This document shows positions 31,845 through 41,457 of a DNA stretch of 64,000 bases, in pieces (within the stretch, counting starts at the first letter, position 1; every line of letters begins with the position of its first letter). The notes under the pieces were generated by a model, which saw only the letters and a list, made by a program, of their open reading frames with translations, did not search any database and had not been told where the DNA came from. A program made the position numbers and the translations under genes. This DNA is from Agrobacterium tumefaciens (GTDB lineage: Bacteria > Pseudomonadota > Alphaproteobacteria > Rhizobiales > Rhizobiaceae). The stretch is from NCBI GenBank assembly GCA_025559845.1, contig CP048470.1:596001-660000 (forward strand), written 5' to 3'.

Positions 31845-33529
31845 CACAGATTTCCCTTCTTGAGTTCCGAAACGGCAAAATCAGCGGCACGGGCAGTCAG
31901 CGCCATATAGGTCAGCGATGGATTGACGCAGGATGCCGACGTCATGCAGGCCCCATCGGTCACGAAGACGTTTGGTGCGTCCCAGACCTGGTTGTTGCCG
32001 TTGAGAACGGAGGTTTTCGGGTCGCGTCCCATACGGGCCGTTCCCATTTCATGAATGCCCATACCAGGAGCGTAGGTGCCTCTGCTTGGCTTCACATTCT
32101 TGATCCCGACTGCTTCGAACATTTCAACGGCGTCGTTGACCATGTCCTCACGCATATCGAGTTCGTTTTGCTTCATCTCGACATTCATCGACAGGACAGG
32201 CAGCCCCCACTTGTCCTTCTTGTCGTGGTCAAGCTTCACGCGGTTTTCGTGATAGGGCAGCATTTCGCCAAAGGCGGTCATGCCGATTGTCCACGCACCC
32301 GGCTCGGTCAATGCCTCCTTGTAGTCGGCGCCGATGTTGAGTTCGGCGATTTCCCGCTCCCAGCGTGTACGGCTGGCTGACCCCTGGTAACCGAAACCGC
32401 GCAGGTATTTGCGCTTGTCGTCGCCGGTGTTGCGGAAGCGCGGAATATAGAAACCTGCCGGACGGCGGCCCTTGAAATAGAAATCCTCGAAACCCTCAAC
32501 CTGACCGGTGGCGCCCATCCGGAAGTGGTGGTCCATCGCATTGTGGCCAAGTTCGCCCGAGCTGCTGCCCAAGCCTCCTTCCCACACATCCGTCGCCGAG
32601 TTCATCAAAACCCAGGTCGAATTCAGGGTCGACGCGTTCAGGAAGATCACGTCGGCGGTGTATTCGTAGGTCAGGTTCGTTTCTGCATCAATGATCTCAA
32701 CGCCGCGCGCCTGCTTCTTGTCCTTGTCGTACAGAATCTCTTTCACGATGGAAAACGGGCGAAGGGTGAGATTTCCGGTGGCGACTGCGGCAGGCAGGGT
32801 CGAGGCCTGCGTGCTGAAATAGCCGCCGAAGGGACAGCCCAGCCGACACTTGTTGCGGAACTGACAGCGCGTACGATCCTGATCGGGAAGCTCCTGGGTG
32901 ATGTTTGCGCAGCGGGAATTGATCAGGTGGCGTGTGCCCTTGAAGGCGGTCTTCAACCGTCGAGCAACATCCTCTTCCACAAAGTTCAGCGGAATGGGCG
33001 GAAGGAATTCACCGTCTGGCAGAATGTCCAAGCCATCGCGGCTTCCGGAAATCCCGGCAAAACGCTCGACATAATCGTACCAGGGAGCAACGTCCTGGTA
33101 GCGAATGGGCCAATCGACGGCGATGCCTTCTTTGGCGTTGGCCTCGAAATCAGTTTGGGACCAGCGGTAGGTCTGGCGCCCCCAGAGAAGCGAGCGGCCG
33201 CCAACGTGATAACCGCGGAACCAGTCGAAGCGCTTTTCCTCGACATAGGGTGTTTCCTGTTCATTGGCCCACATTCCAAGTGTGGCCTCTTCCAGCAGAT
33301 AATCGCGGCTGAGGACGGGATATTTCGCCTTCATTTCCTGCGTGGCACGGTTGCGATGGGGATAATCCCAGGCTTCCTTGTCAGCGTTCTGGTAGTCGGT
33401 GATATGCTCGATGTTTCTGCCGCGTTCCAGCATCAGAACCTTCAGGCCCTTCTGCGTGAGCTCCTTTGCAGCCCAGCCTCCACTGATGCCCGAGCCGACA
33501 ACAATCGCGTCGTAATGATTGTTTGCCAT
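31844..33529 (-). CDS. GMC-family flavoprotein dehydrogenase (glucoside-3-dehydrogenase type)
   Basis: 561 residues. YDAIVVGSGISGGWAAKELT (residues 6-25) is the FAD-binding GxGxxG motif, GGRSLLWGRQTYRWSQTDFE the second region, and CQFRNKCRLGC (about 223-233) a Cys cluster of C-x5-C-x3-C spacing that could hold an Fe-S centre. MGIHEMGTARMGRDPKTSVL and DGACMTSASCVNPSLTYMAL are C-terminal GMC motifs with catalytic His/Asn. No signal peptide, so it relies on subunit 3 for export. This gene trio matches periplasmic dehydrogenases that oxidise C3 of glucosides and disaccharides. The exact sugar is not shown. Confidence 0.9.
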   Translation of the reverse strand: MANNHYDAIVVGSGISGGWAAKELTQKGLKVLMLERGRNIEHITDYQNADKEAWDYPHRNRATQEMKAKYPVLSRDYLLEEATLGMWANEQETPYVEEKRFDWFRGYHVGGRSLLWGRQTYRWSQTDFEANAKEGIAVDWPIRYQDVAPWYDYVERFAGISGSRDGLDILPDGEFLPPIPLNFVEEDVARRLKTAFKGTRHLINSRCANITQELPDQDRTRCQFRNKCRLGCPFGGYFSTQASTLPAAVATGNLTLRPFSIVKEILYDKDKKQARGVEIIDAETNLTYEYTADVIFLNASTLNSTWVLMNSATDVWEGGLGSSSGELGHNAMDHHFRMGATGQVEGFEDFYFKGRRPAGFYIPRFRNTGDDKRKYLRGFGYQGSASRTRWEREIAELNIGADYKEALTEPGAWTIGMTAFGEMLPYHENRVKLDHDKKDKWGLPVLSMNVEMKQNELDMREDMVNDAVEMFEAVGIKNVKPSRGTYAPGMGIHEMGTARMGRDPKTSVLNGNNQVWDAPNVFVTDGACMTSASCVNPSLTYMALTARAADFAVSELKKGNL

Positions 33530-33630
33530 GATAACTCCTCCGATTGGTAGTGGGTAATATGTCGACGAGACAACCCGCTCCCCGTCGCGATGCGGCGGGA
33601 ACTTCGGTCTCCATCTATCGAACCTAGCGT

Positions 33631-33655
33631 TCCCCGGCGGAGCGACCGCCGGGGA
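33631..33655 (-). terminator. GC-rich hairpin after the TIM-barrel gene
   Basis: TCCCCGGCGG-AGCGA-CCGCCGGGGA has a perfect 10-base stem just beyond the stop at 33668. There is no U-run on the minus strand, but position and strength suit a terminator or processing hairpin that separates this gene from the GMC operon. Confidence 0.6.
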
Positions 33656-33667
33656 GCTGTTCTGGTT

Positions 33668-34522
33668 TTACTGAAGTGTCGGGAGGCGCTCGTTCAGGAA
33701 CGCGTTGCCCTTGGTCAGAACTGCTTCGGCATCAAGCGGAAGGTCGTGTTCAAGAATGAACCATTTTGCACCAGCCTTTTTGGCGGCCGGCAAGATTGTC
33801 TTCCAGTCGAGAACGCCGGTTCCAAGCGTTGCAAAGCCACGCTCATTTTCCGCCGTGCCCGCAGGCGCATTGTCCTTGGCATGGATCGCGAAGACCCGGC
33901 CATTCAACGTTTCGAGAAACTGTGCCGGATCGTTACCGCTACGGGCAACCCATGCGACATCAAGTTCGCTCTGCAGCTTCGGGCCGGCTGCATCGAGCAG
34001 CAGTTCGAGAGCCGTCTTTCCATCAAACTTCACCAGCTCGAAATCATGGTTGTGGTAGGCCATCGCAAGGCCAGCAGCCGACAGCTTGTCCGCATATCCG
34101 CCCAGTTCCTTGCCGAAAGCAGTCCAACCGGCTGCGTCCTTCGGGCGATCTTCTGGCTTGAGGAAAGGCACGGTTACAACAGGATTGCCAACAGCCTTCT
34201 GCTCGGTGATGACCTCATCAAGATTGCCGCGAAGCTTGTCGATCGGCACGTGCGATGAAATGACCTTGATCTTGTGCTTTTCCAGAAGCGTGTTCAGCTC
34301 GTCTGCGCTGACCTTTTGCATGTCCACCGTCTCTACGGCCGCGACACCAGCGCGGTTGAGAATGGTAAACTGCTCTTCAAGAGTGCCAGCATTGCGCAAC
34401 GTGTACATTTGAGCGGCGATCGGCAGCGTCTTGCTGTCATCGGCAAAAACCGGGTTTGCGACACCGGCCACCAGGCCGACGACAAATGCCATGCTTGCGA
34501 ATTTTGACTTGAACGTTTTCAA
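33668..34522 (-). CDS. Exported sugar-phosphate-isomerase/epimerase-like TIM-barrel protein
   Basis: 284 residues if a TTG at 34522 is the start; AAAGGGAG lies 7 bases before it and the longer frame has no other good start. The N-terminus (KTFKSKFASMAFVVGLVAGV then ANPVFA) is a signal peptide. The rest is AP-endonuclease-2-like TIM barrel: LPIAAQMYTLRNAGTLEEQF, GVAAVETVDM, HNHDFELVKFDGKTALELLL, LDVAWVARSGNDPAQFLETL and VFAIHAKDN, with metal ligands Glu, Asp and His in these strands. Periplasmic members next to C3-dehydrogenases are proposed to cleave 3-keto-glycosides by elimination. A hydrolase/lyase role here is an inference from that context. Confidence 0.82.
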   Translation of the reverse strand: MKTFKSKFASMAFVVGLVAGVANPVFADDSKTLPIAAQMYTLRNAGTLEEQFTILNRAGVAAVETVDMQKVSADELNTLLEKHKIKVISSHVPIDKLRGNLDEVITEQKAVGNPVVTVPFLKPEDRPKDAAGWTAFGKELGGYADKLSAAGLAMAYHNHDFELVKFDGKTALELLLDAAGPKLQSELDVAWVARSGNDPAQFLETLNGRVFAIHAKDNAPAGTAENERGFATLGTGVLDWKTILPAAKKAGAKWFILEHDLPLDAEAVLTKGNAFLNERLPTLQ

Positions 34523-34651
34523 ACGCGTAACTCCCTTTCCGTTTGACCAATGCGAACGACACACGTGCTCTTGCCCTCCCCGACTTCACAGCCGGGAAAT
34601 CCCACAGCAACCTCCAATGCCTGGTGTCGTCCTTCTCCGATGTCCTGCGGT

Positions 34652-35821
34652 CTAAATGTCGATCGTGACCCACGACGAGCTTCGACTGGATCGGACGGCC
34701 GCATCAATGAATGCGAGCCCCGCAAGACCGTCCTCTATACCGGGATAGGTTGCGTCCCCGGCCGATGTCTTTCCCTCCCTTTTGGCGATGATTGCATCTG
34801 CGGCTTCGCGGTAAATCGTTGCGAAACCCTCGAGATATCCTTCCGGGTGCCCAGACGGCACACGGCTAACGCGGTTGGCGGCAGCACCTGCACCCGCGCC
34901 ATTGCGCGTGATGAGCCGTTTCTCTTCTCCGTAAGGCGTAAACCAAAGTTCGTCAGGCACTCGATGGTGCCATTCGAGCCCACCCTTGTCGCCGTAGACG
35001 CGCAGCGACAAAGCGTTCTCGTTACCGACCGCGATCTGGCTTGCCCAAAGCATACCCTTCGCGCCACTCTCGTAGCGCAGCAGAATGTTGGCGCTGTCAT
35101 CAAGTTGCCGGCCCGGTACGAACGATGTCAGATCGGCGTAAAGACTTTTCGGGATTTCGCCAGTGACGAATGCAGCCGCATTGAAGGCATGCGTGCCGAT
35201 ATCGCCAATGGCGCCTCCAGCACCCGAGCGGCTTGGATCGGTGCGCCATTCGGCACCCTTTGCACCCGAATTTTCCACTGCTTCAGTCAGCCAGTCCTGC
35301 GCATATTCCGCCTGGACATGACGCAGCTTGCCGATGGCGCCGTTGGCGATCATCTCCCGCATCTGACGCAACATGGCGTAACCGGTGTAGTTGTGCGTCA
35401 AGATGAACAGCCTGTCGGAGGCGCCGACGATACCGGCCAGTTCTCGCGCCTCTTCGATCGTCGCCGTCACGGGCTTGTCGCAGATGACGTGGATACCTGC
35501 TTCAAGGAAGGCCTTTGAGGGCGCGAAATGCAGATGGTTCGGGGTCACGATGGCGACCGCCTCGATCCCGTCTTCACGAGAGGCCTCGGCCGCCGCCATT
35601 TCCTGAAATGTCGCATAGGATCTCTCCGGTGCGATGCCGAGCAGGAGGGCGGAAGCGCTGGCCCGTTCTGCATCAGAGGAAAGCGCCCCGGCCACCAGTT
35701 CGTACCGATCATCCAGTCTGGACGCGATCCGGTGTACAGCGCCGATAAAGGCACCCTGACCACCGCCGACCATACCGAGCCGGATCCGCCGGCTATCGAA
35801 TTTCGCTGTTGTGGAGGACAT
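34652..35821 (-). CDS. Gfo/Idh/MocA-family oxidoreductase
   Basis: 389 residues from the ATG at 35821 with ribosome site AAAGGGG. IRLGMVGGGQGAFIGAVHRI (about residues 12-31) is the NAD(P)-binding motif; AVAIVTPNHLHFAPSKAFLE and GIHVICDKPVTATIEEAREL carry the EKP-like motif (here DKP) with the catalytic Lys, and GAIGDIGTHAFNAAAFVTGE the His of the active site. Members oxidise or reduce sugars, inositols, levoglucosan and 3-keto sugars. It lies 11 bases after the TIM-barrel gene at 35833 and should act with it on the sugar brought in by the upstream importer. Confidence 0.92.
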   Translation of the reverse strand: MSSTTAKFDSRRIRLGMVGGGQGAFIGAVHRIASRLDDRYELVAGALSSDAERASASALLLGIAPERSYATFQEMAAAEASREDGIEAVAIVTPNHLHFAPSKAFLEAGIHVICDKPVTATIEEARELAGIVGASDRLFILTHNYTGYAMLRQMREMIANGAIGKLRHVQAEYAQDWLTEAVENSGAKGAEWRTDPSRSGAGGAIGDIGTHAFNAAAFVTGEIPKSLYADLTSFVPGRQLDDSANILLRYESGAKGMLWASQIAVGNENALSLRVYGDKGGLEWHHRVPDELWFTPYGEEKRLITRNGAGAGAAANRVSRVPSGHPEGYLEGFATIYREAADAIIAKREGKTSAGDATYPGIEDGLAGLAFIDAAVRSSRSSSWVTIDI

Positions 35822-35832
35822 GACTACCCCTT

Positions 35833-36882
35833 TCAAAGACCAAGCAGACGACGGTTTGCGGCATCATCGACGCCGCTTTTGGCGAAGTCGTCAAATGCCC
35901 GCTCGGTTACACGGATGATGTGGTTCTGGATGAAACCGGCACCTTCCCGCGCTCCGTCTTCGGGATGTTTCAGTGCACATTCCCATTCAAGAACGGCCCA
36001 CCCGTCGAAGTCATATTGGGTGAGTTTCGAAAACACAGCGCCAAAATCGACCTGCCCGTCTCCGAGCGAACGGAAACGCCCCGGCCGATCGACCCAGCTC
36101 TGATAACCACCATAGACACCGGAACGGCCGGTCGGATTGAACTCGGCATCCTTGACGTGGAACGCACGGATGCGCTCGTGGTAGACGTCGATAAAATCGA
36201 GGTAGTCCATCGCCTGTAGGACAAAATGCGATGGATCATAGAGGATATTGGCACGCACGTGATTGCCGGTCGCCTCGAGAAAGCGCTCGAAGGTGATACC
36301 GTCGTGCAGATCCTCGCCCGGATGCAGCTCATAGCAGACGTCGACGCCATTTTCTTCGAACGCATCGAGGATAGGTGTCCAGCGTTTGCCAAGTTCGGCG
36401 AAGGCCATCTCGACAAGGCCGGCGGGACGCTGCGGCCACGGGTAAACAAAAGGCCAGGCAAGCGCGCCGGAAAATGTGGCGTGGCTCGAAAGGCCGAGAT
36501 GTTGAGAGGCTTGCGCCGCGCATTTGAGCTGATTGACAGCCCATTCCTGACGCGCCTGGGGTTTCCCACGCAACGCGGCCGGGGCGAAACCATCAAACAT
36601 TTCGTCGTACGCCGGATGAACGGCAACGAGTTGACCTTGAATATGGGTGGAAAGCTCAGTGATCTCGACACCTGCATCAGCCAGGCGTCCCTTGATATCG
36701 TCACAATAGGTTTTCGAGGCTGCAGCTTTTTCGAGATCGAAAAACTTTGGGTCGGTCGGCACCTGGATGCCCTTGTAGCCGAGCGAAGCCGCCCATTGGC
36801 CGAGATTGTCGAGCGTGTCGAAAGGCGCGTTCTCTCCGACAAATTGTGCGAGGAAAATCGCCGGGCCCTTGATCGTCTTCAT
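35833..36882 (-). CDS. Sugar isomerase/epimerase-like TIM-barrel protein (cytosolic)
   Basis: 349 residues from the ATG at 36882 with AAGGAG upstream; 39 further residues to 36999 overlap the LacI gene end and are rejected. It starts MKTIKGPAIFLAQFVGENAP. ADAGVEITELSTHIQGQLVA, VDVCYELHPGEDLHDGITFE, HVRANILYDPSHFVLQAMDY and RIRAFHVKDAEFNPTGRSGV are the metal- and substrate-binding strands of the IolE/IolH-like AP-endonuclease-2 superfamily. No signal peptide. It probably isomerises or eliminates from a keto-sugar. It is in one operon with the Gfo/Idh gene and the LacI gene. Confidence 0.9.
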   Translation of the reverse strand: MKTIKGPAIFLAQFVGENAPFDTLDNLGQWAASLGYKGIQVPTDPKFFDLEKAAASKTYCDDIKGRLADAGVEITELSTHIQGQLVAVHPAYDEMFDGFAPAALRGKPQARQEWAVNQLKCAAQASQHLGLSSHATFSGALAWPFVYPWPQRPAGLVEMAFAELGKRWTPILDAFEENGVDVCYELHPGEDLHDGITFERFLEATGNHVRANILYDPSHFVLQAMDYLDFIDVYHERIRAFHVKDAEFNPTGRSGVYGGYQSWVDRPGRFRSLGDGQVDFGAVFSKLTQYDFDGWAVLEWECALKHPEDGAREGAGFIQNHIIRVTERAFDDFAKSGVDDAANRRLLGL

Positions 36883-36919
36883 ATCCGTACTCCTTGCAGT
36901 CTCAGTTCGGCATTGGCAG

Positions 36920-37942
36920 TTATTTATCCGGCAGGCGGCAGGGCGCGACGGAGCCGCGCACCACCAATTCGGTATCCAGTGTGATGGTTTCAGCAGCACG
37001 TTTGCCGTTCAGACGGTCGACCATCAGCGCCATGGCTTTACGGCCCATTTCCTGTCGGGGCTGACGGACCGTCGTCAGAGGCGGCTCGAAGGCATTAGCA
37101 AAGATAATATCGTCAAAGCCGATGACAGAGATGTCGCTCGGTACGGACAGCCCCCTGGCACGCAACTCACTGATGGCGCCAATCGCCATCTGGTCACTCG
37201 ATGCGAAAATCGCAGTGAAGGAAATGCCGTTTTCGATCAGGGCGGCGATCGCCTGCCGTCCGGCTTCGATGCTGTAATCGCCAGTCACCACCAGTTCATC
37301 GGAGAAACCGATCCCGGCTTCCAAAAGCGCATCCTGATAACCGTCGAAACGTTCTTTCGCCAAGCTCTCCGGGAAAGGACCGGCGAGATGCACGATCCGC
37401 TTGTGACCGGCTTCGATCAGATGCCGCATGGCATTTTGGGAAGCGGCGCGGTTATCGACCTTCACAGTCGGCAGCGTGATACCGACGACGGTTTCCGACG
37501 CAATCACAATCGGCGGCAATGCATCGCCCTGATCAAGAAGGTCTGAAGGGAACTGCCCGGTCATCAGGATAAGACCGTCGGCGTGTTTCTGACGGACCAT
37601 GTCGATGTGGGTCGCAACACGATTTTCATCGTTGCGGGCGTCACCCATGAGAACCTTGTAGCCAGCCTCACCGGCCGCTTCTTCAACACCTTTGTAGATT
37701 TCGAGATAGAACGGGTTGCCGATATCACGAACCAGGAGAATGACGGTGTTGTTGGATTGGCGCCTGAAGCTTGCCGCCTGGGCGTTGGGAACAAAGTTCG
37801 CCTGCCTTACGGCGTCAAAAACCTTTTTTCGAGTTTCCGGGCGCACCTTGTCGGGTTGTTGCAACGCCCGCGATACCGTCGCGATCGAAACGCCGGCGAG
37901 AGCTGCAACTTCTCTGATATTCGAACTTTGGTCTTTGCTCAT
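36920..37942 (-). CDS. LacI-family transcriptional regulator
   Basis: 340 residues from the ATG at 37942. NIREVAALAGVSIATVSRAL (about residues 8-27) is the LacI helix-turn-helix, with hinge helix region QAASFRRQSNN. The core is a sugar-binding domain: VILLVRDIGNPFYLEIYKGV, RIVHLAGPFPESLAKERFDG, FTAIFASSDQMAIGAISELR. It begins one base after the stop of the permease, so it is transcribed within the sugar operon. The dyads upstream of the binding-protein gene (42515-42550) are the likely operators, giving autoregulation with the sugar as inducer. Confidence 0.93.
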   Translation of the reverse strand: MSKDQSSNIREVAALAGVSIATVSRALQQPDKVRPETRKKVFDAVRQANFVPNAQAASFRRQSNNTVILLVRDIGNPFYLEIYKGVEEAAGEAGYKVLMGDARNDENRVATHIDMVRQKHADGLILMTGQFPSDLLDQGDALPPIVIASETVVGITLPTVKVDNRAASQNAMRHLIEAGHKRIVHLAGPFPESLAKERFDGYQDALLEAGIGFSDELVVTGDYSIEAGRQAIAALIENGISFTAIFASSDQMAIGAISELRARGLSVPSDISVIGFDDIIFANAFEPPLTTVRQPRQEMGRKAMALMVDRLNGKRAAETITLDTELVVRGSVAPCRLPDK

Positions 37943-37943
37943 C

Positions 37944-38912
37944 TCAAACACGCAACTGCTTTTGGCGTCCATAAAGCAGCATCAGCGCAAGCAACGTGAC
38001 ACCGAATATGATCTGCCGGGCCCATACATCAAGGTTGAGCGTTATCAGTACGCTTTGCAGAATGGTCAGCGCAACTGCCCCGGCCATGGTTCCGATATAT
38101 CCACCGGCACCGCCGGCAAGAGAGGTGCCACCGATAACCACCGCGATGATGGATGGCAGAACATATTGGTCGCCGACGGAGATGAAGGAAGTACCGGTAT
38201 ATCCAATGACACAGACCCCGGTCAGACCGGCGAACAGGCCCGAAAAACCGTAAAGCAGTGTGCGGATCAACGAGACCGGCAATCCGACAAGTGTAGCCGC
38301 GCGCTCATTTGAACCTACGGCGTAGATGGCGAAGCCGAATGCCGTTCTGCGCAAGACGAACATCATGATCGCTGCAATGCCTAGCCAGACGAAAAGAATG
38401 CCGGGAATGCCAAAAACCAACGGCTTGTTGATGAACCCGGCAAGGAGCGGAGCCGCAGCACCGGAAGGAACACCCTGAGAATAGACGACCAGTCCACCCT
38501 GGATGACGGCTGTCATGCCCAGTGTCATGACAAGTGGTGGGATGCGCACGAAGGTAATGCCGATACCGTTGATGAGGCCGATCAGGAAAGGAATACCACC
38601 GGCGACCAGTATCGCGAGTGGAATGCCAATGTTTTGGCCATTCATCATGTTACCGGCCAGCACTGCACCAAGAGAGATCATGGCGCCGACGGAGAGATCG
38701 ATACCTTCGCGACCGCCGAGGATCACAAGGTTCTGTCCTGCTGCGACAATGCCGAGGATCGCGGCGATCGTCAGCAGTCTGACGATCTGTGAGCCCTGTG
38801 CAAAACCGGGAGACAGCAACTCGCCAAGAAGCAGCAGGAAAGCCGATGCGCCGATAGCAATGGTCAAGGGATCGGTAAGGAGAGATTTGATTTGCAGGCC
38901 CTTATTGGTCAT
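37944..38912 (-). CDS. RbsC-type sugar ABC transporter permease
   Basis: 322 residues with about nine hydrophobic segments. GGREGIDLSVGAMISLGAVL (about residues 67-86) is the strict RbsC signature, and VLPSIIAVVIGGTSLAGGAG is the second conserved block. It pairs with the permease gene directly upstream (one base between stop and start). It forms the channel of the CUT2 importer whose ATPase and binding protein are encoded further upstream in the same operon. Confidence 0.92.
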   Translation of the reverse strand: MTNKGLQIKSLLTDPLTIAIGASAFLLLLGELLSPGFAQGSQIVRLLTIAAILGIVAAGQNLVILGGREGIDLSVGAMISLGAVLAGNMMNGQNIGIPLAILVAGGIPFLIGLINGIGITFVRIPPLVMTLGMTAVIQGGLVVYSQGVPSGAAAPLLAGFINKPLVFGIPGILFVWLGIAAIMMFVLRRTAFGFAIYAVGSNERAATLVGLPVSLIRTLLYGFSGLFAGLTGVCVIGYTGTSFISVGDQYVLPSIIAVVIGGTSLAGGAGGYIGTMAGAVALTILQSVLITLNLDVWARQIIFGVTLLALMLLYGRQKQLRV

Positions 38913-38913
38913 A

Positions 38914-39858
38914 TCAACGCCTCGTCACCAGTACGCCGCCGGCAAGCGCCGTCAGCACGATCAAGCCCTGCACCAGTGTCTGGTACTCGAATGGCAAACC
39001 CGCAAAGAAAATCACATTGCCGATCATGCCAAGGACGAGTGCCCCGGCGATCGATCCCGTCGAGCTGCCGAACCCACCGGAGAGCGCCGTCCCGCCAAGC
39101 ACCACCGCCGATATGGACGACAACGCAAGGCTCGCACCGAGCAGAGGGTCACCCGATGCGGTTTCGCCCGTGAGACACAGTGCCGCCAGTGCCGAAAACA
39201 AACCGGAGATCATGTATGCACCGATGCGAATACCGGAGAGACGCAAGCCTGTCTGGAAGGCGCCGGTACGATTACCGCCGACCGCTAACAAATGGGTATG
39301 AAACGGAATGCGCGACACGATCAGGGTAAAGGCGATCCCGGCAATCAAAACCCACAAGACGAAGGGTAAGCCAATGAAGCTGCGCGAATAGGTCTGCCAA
39401 TAGGCTTCCGGTACGGGAAGCCCGGCCTGCGGCAAAACCCAGATTGCCAAGCCGGCAAAGATGATACCGGTTGCGAAGGTCGTCACGATTGGCTGGAAAC
39501 GCAAGCCGGAAATGAAGAGACCGTTGACCAGACCGCAGAGCAGACCGACGGCAGCACCCGCTGCCATACCAGCGATGACAGCACCTCCAGAGCCACCTAG
39601 CGCGGCAATGACGCTGACGGTCACGACATTGGCGAGCGCCACGATGCTGCCGACCGACAAATCGATGTCTCCCGCCAGGATCACGTAGGTTTGTCCAATG
39701 GCAACCAGGATCAGCGGGAGAAATGTCGTCAGGTTGGATTGCAGTACGGCAGGCTGAACGAAGGACGGCTGCAAAACCGTGTTCACGGCAACAAGGAGGA
39801 CGAGAACGACGAGAGTGATGATCCAGGGTTGCTTGCGCAGAAGGCCGGGGGAAATCAT
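38914..39858 (-). CDS. RbsC-type sugar ABC transporter permease
   Basis: 314 residues. ILAGDIDLSVGSIVALANVV (about residues 60-79) is the family signature and SSISAVVLGGTALSGGFGSS the second block. Its start overlaps the stop of the ATPase gene by four bases. The two permeases differ enough to suggest a heterodimer. Substrate is unknown, but the enzymes in the operon point to a sugar or cyclitol. Confidence 0.92.
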   Translation of the reverse strand: MISPGLLRKQPWIITLVVLVLLVAVNTVLQPSFVQPAVLQSNLTTFLPLILVAIGQTYVILAGDIDLSVGSIVALANVVTVSVIAALGGSGGAVIAGMAAGAAVGLLCGLVNGLFISGLRFQPIVTTFATGIIFAGLAIWVLPQAGLPVPEAYWQTYSRSFIGLPFVLWVLIAGIAFTLIVSRIPFHTHLLAVGGNRTGAFQTGLRLSGIRIGAYMISGLFSALAALCLTGETASGDPLLGASLALSSISAVVLGGTALSGGFGSSTGSIAGALVLGMIGNVIFFAGLPFEYQTLVQGLIVLTALAGGVLVTRR

Positions 39859-41348
39859 GCGGCGTCTCCATAGGCGGCGCGGGTCATGTTGACAGATGTC
39901 ATTTCAGCTCCGGTCAGTTCTGCAGAAATACGCCCGCCGTTGAACACCAGAATGCGGTCGGCATATTCAAGGATCTCAGCGTCTTCCGAGGAGTAGAAAA
40001 GAATGGTCGCACCTGCATCGGCCTGCTGTCGCATCAGCGCAAACAGATCGGCTTTTGCGCCGAGGTCGATCCCTTTCGTCGGGTCATCGAGCAGCAGAAG
40101 TTTCGGCGATGTTGCAAGCCAGCGCGAAATGAAGATTTTCTGCTGATTGCCGCCGGAAAGCGTGCCGATTGGCATGTCCATTCCGGCAAACTTCGTTTTC
40201 ATATCGTCGGCGACTTTTTGCACCTGCGGCTTCAAAGTTGCCGGCCGTATCAGTTTCATTTTCTCGCGTACCATCAGAGCAGCAACGAGATTTTCGAGGA
40301 TGGACCGTCCCTGCAACGACGCATCGCGCCCGCGGTCGCCGGAAACATAGGCAAAGCCATTGTGAACCGCCTGCGAAGGTTTGCCGATCGCAATGGCCTG
40401 CCCTTCGAACTGAATATCTCCGGAAGCGAAGGGATTGGCGCCGAACAGACCTTTCAGCAGCGCAGACTGTCCCTGCCCTTGCAAACCTGCCAAACCAAGG
40501 ATTTCACCCGCAAACGCCTCGAGCGTCACACCACGGACGCCCTCACCGGCTGCATTGTCGACCTTCAAACTCGCCTTTGCATCGAGGCGCCCATGCTGAC
40601 GAGCCGGTGCGGCACGAACATCACCAACCATGTCATGCACAACGGCTTCACGCGTAGTGGTCGACGTATCGAGCTCGGAGATGGTCGCACCGTTTCGCAT
40701 CACAGTGATACGGTCGCAGACAGCAAACACCTCATCGAGACGATGGGATATCATGATGGTGGAGACGCCCTCGGCCTTCTTGGCCTTGAGAATTTCGAAG
40801 AAACGCTGTGACTGACGGCCATCGAGTGCCGCTGTTGCCTCGTCCATGATCATGAGGCTGGCATTCTGAGCGAAGACCTTGAGAATTTCCACGAGCTGAC
40901 GCTGATCAGGCGGCAGGTTACCAACGATCGCATCCGGCTCCAGCCCATCTCCAGCGACACCGTCGAAAAGCGAGATCAGTTTGTCCGTTTCTTCTTTCAG
41001 CGCCGTGCGATCCACGAAAACACCGCGCTTCGGCTCGCGTCCAAGGAAAATATTGTCGGCGACTGAAAGCTGCGGAATGAGGCTCAATTCCTGGTAAAAC
41101 AGGGCGATCCCGGCATTTTCTGCGTCGCGGGGGCTTTTGAAGCGCACCTCGTCGCCATTGAAGCGAATTGTACCGCTGGTGGGCACCACTGCACCTGCAA
41201 CGATCTTGCAAAGCGTACTTTTACCGCAACCGTTCGCACCCAGAAGCGCATGGATTTCACCGCGGCCGACCGTCAGTTTACCGGCAGAGAGCGCACGCAC
41301 GGCGCCAAAATTCTTCGTTATGCCGGCCGCTTCCAAAGCGTTCGCCAT
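39855..41348 (-). CDS. RbsA-type sugar ABC transporter ATP-binding protein
   Basis: 497 residues from the ATG at 41348; 16 extra residues to 41396 have no support. Two ABC domains: Walker A LLGANGCGKSTLCKIVAGAV near residue 35, signature-like LPPDQRQLVEILKVF, Walker B ASLMIMDEATAAL; then a second domain with QGQGQSALLKGLFGANPF, LSGGNQQKIFISRWLATSPK and LLLLDDPTKGIDLGAKADLF. It drives the two permeases downstream. A strong hairpin separates it from the binding-protein gene. Confidence 0.93.
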   Translation of the reverse strand: MANALEAAGITKNFGAVRALSAGKLTVGRGEIHALLGANGCGKSTLCKIVAGAVVPTSGTIRFNGDEVRFKSPRDAENAGIALFYQELSLIPQLSVADNIFLGREPKRGVFVDRTALKEETDKLISLFDGVAGDGLEPDAIVGNLPPDQRQLVEILKVFAQNASLMIMDEATAALDGRQSQRFFEILKAKKAEGVSTIMISHRLDEVFAVCDRITVMRNGATISELDTSTTTREAVVHDMVGDVRAAPARQHGRLDAKASLKVDNAAGEGVRGVTLEAFAGEILGLAGLQGQGQSALLKGLFGANPFASGDIQFEGQAIAIGKPSQAVHNGFAYVSGDRGRDASLQGRSILENLVAALMVREKMKLIRPATLKPQVQKVADDMKTKFAGMDMPIGTLSGGNQQKIFISRWLATSPKLLLLDDPTKGIDLGAKADLFALMRQQADAGATILFYSSEDAEILEYADRILVFNGGRISAELTGAEMTSVNMTRAAYGDAA

Positions 41349-41421
41349 CGCATGTCTCCGAATTGTTCTTGTCATTGGCGAACATCGTAACAACACGCTG
41401 CCCGCAATCGAGATTCCAGAA

Positions 41422-41450
41422 TTCGGGCTGGCTGTTAACGCCAGCCCGAA
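41422..41450 (-). terminator. Intercistronic hairpin between binding protein and ATPase genes
   Basis: TTCGGGCTGGC-TGTTAAC-GCCAGCCCGAA is a perfect 11-base stem starting 7 bases after the binding-protein stop. No U-run follows. Such hairpins protect the upstream message and keep the binding protein in excess over the membrane parts. Confidence 0.7.
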
Positions 41451-41457
41451 GGCGGTC

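Noticed and set aside
32525..33550. 341-codon plus-strand frame opposite the GMC gene
   Set aside because: Antisense shadow of a gene with clear FAD-binding motifs; no domain of its own.
34550..35518. 322-codon plus-strand frame opposite the Gfo/Idh gene
   Set aside because: Antisense shadow; the minus strand carries full Gfo/Idh motifs.
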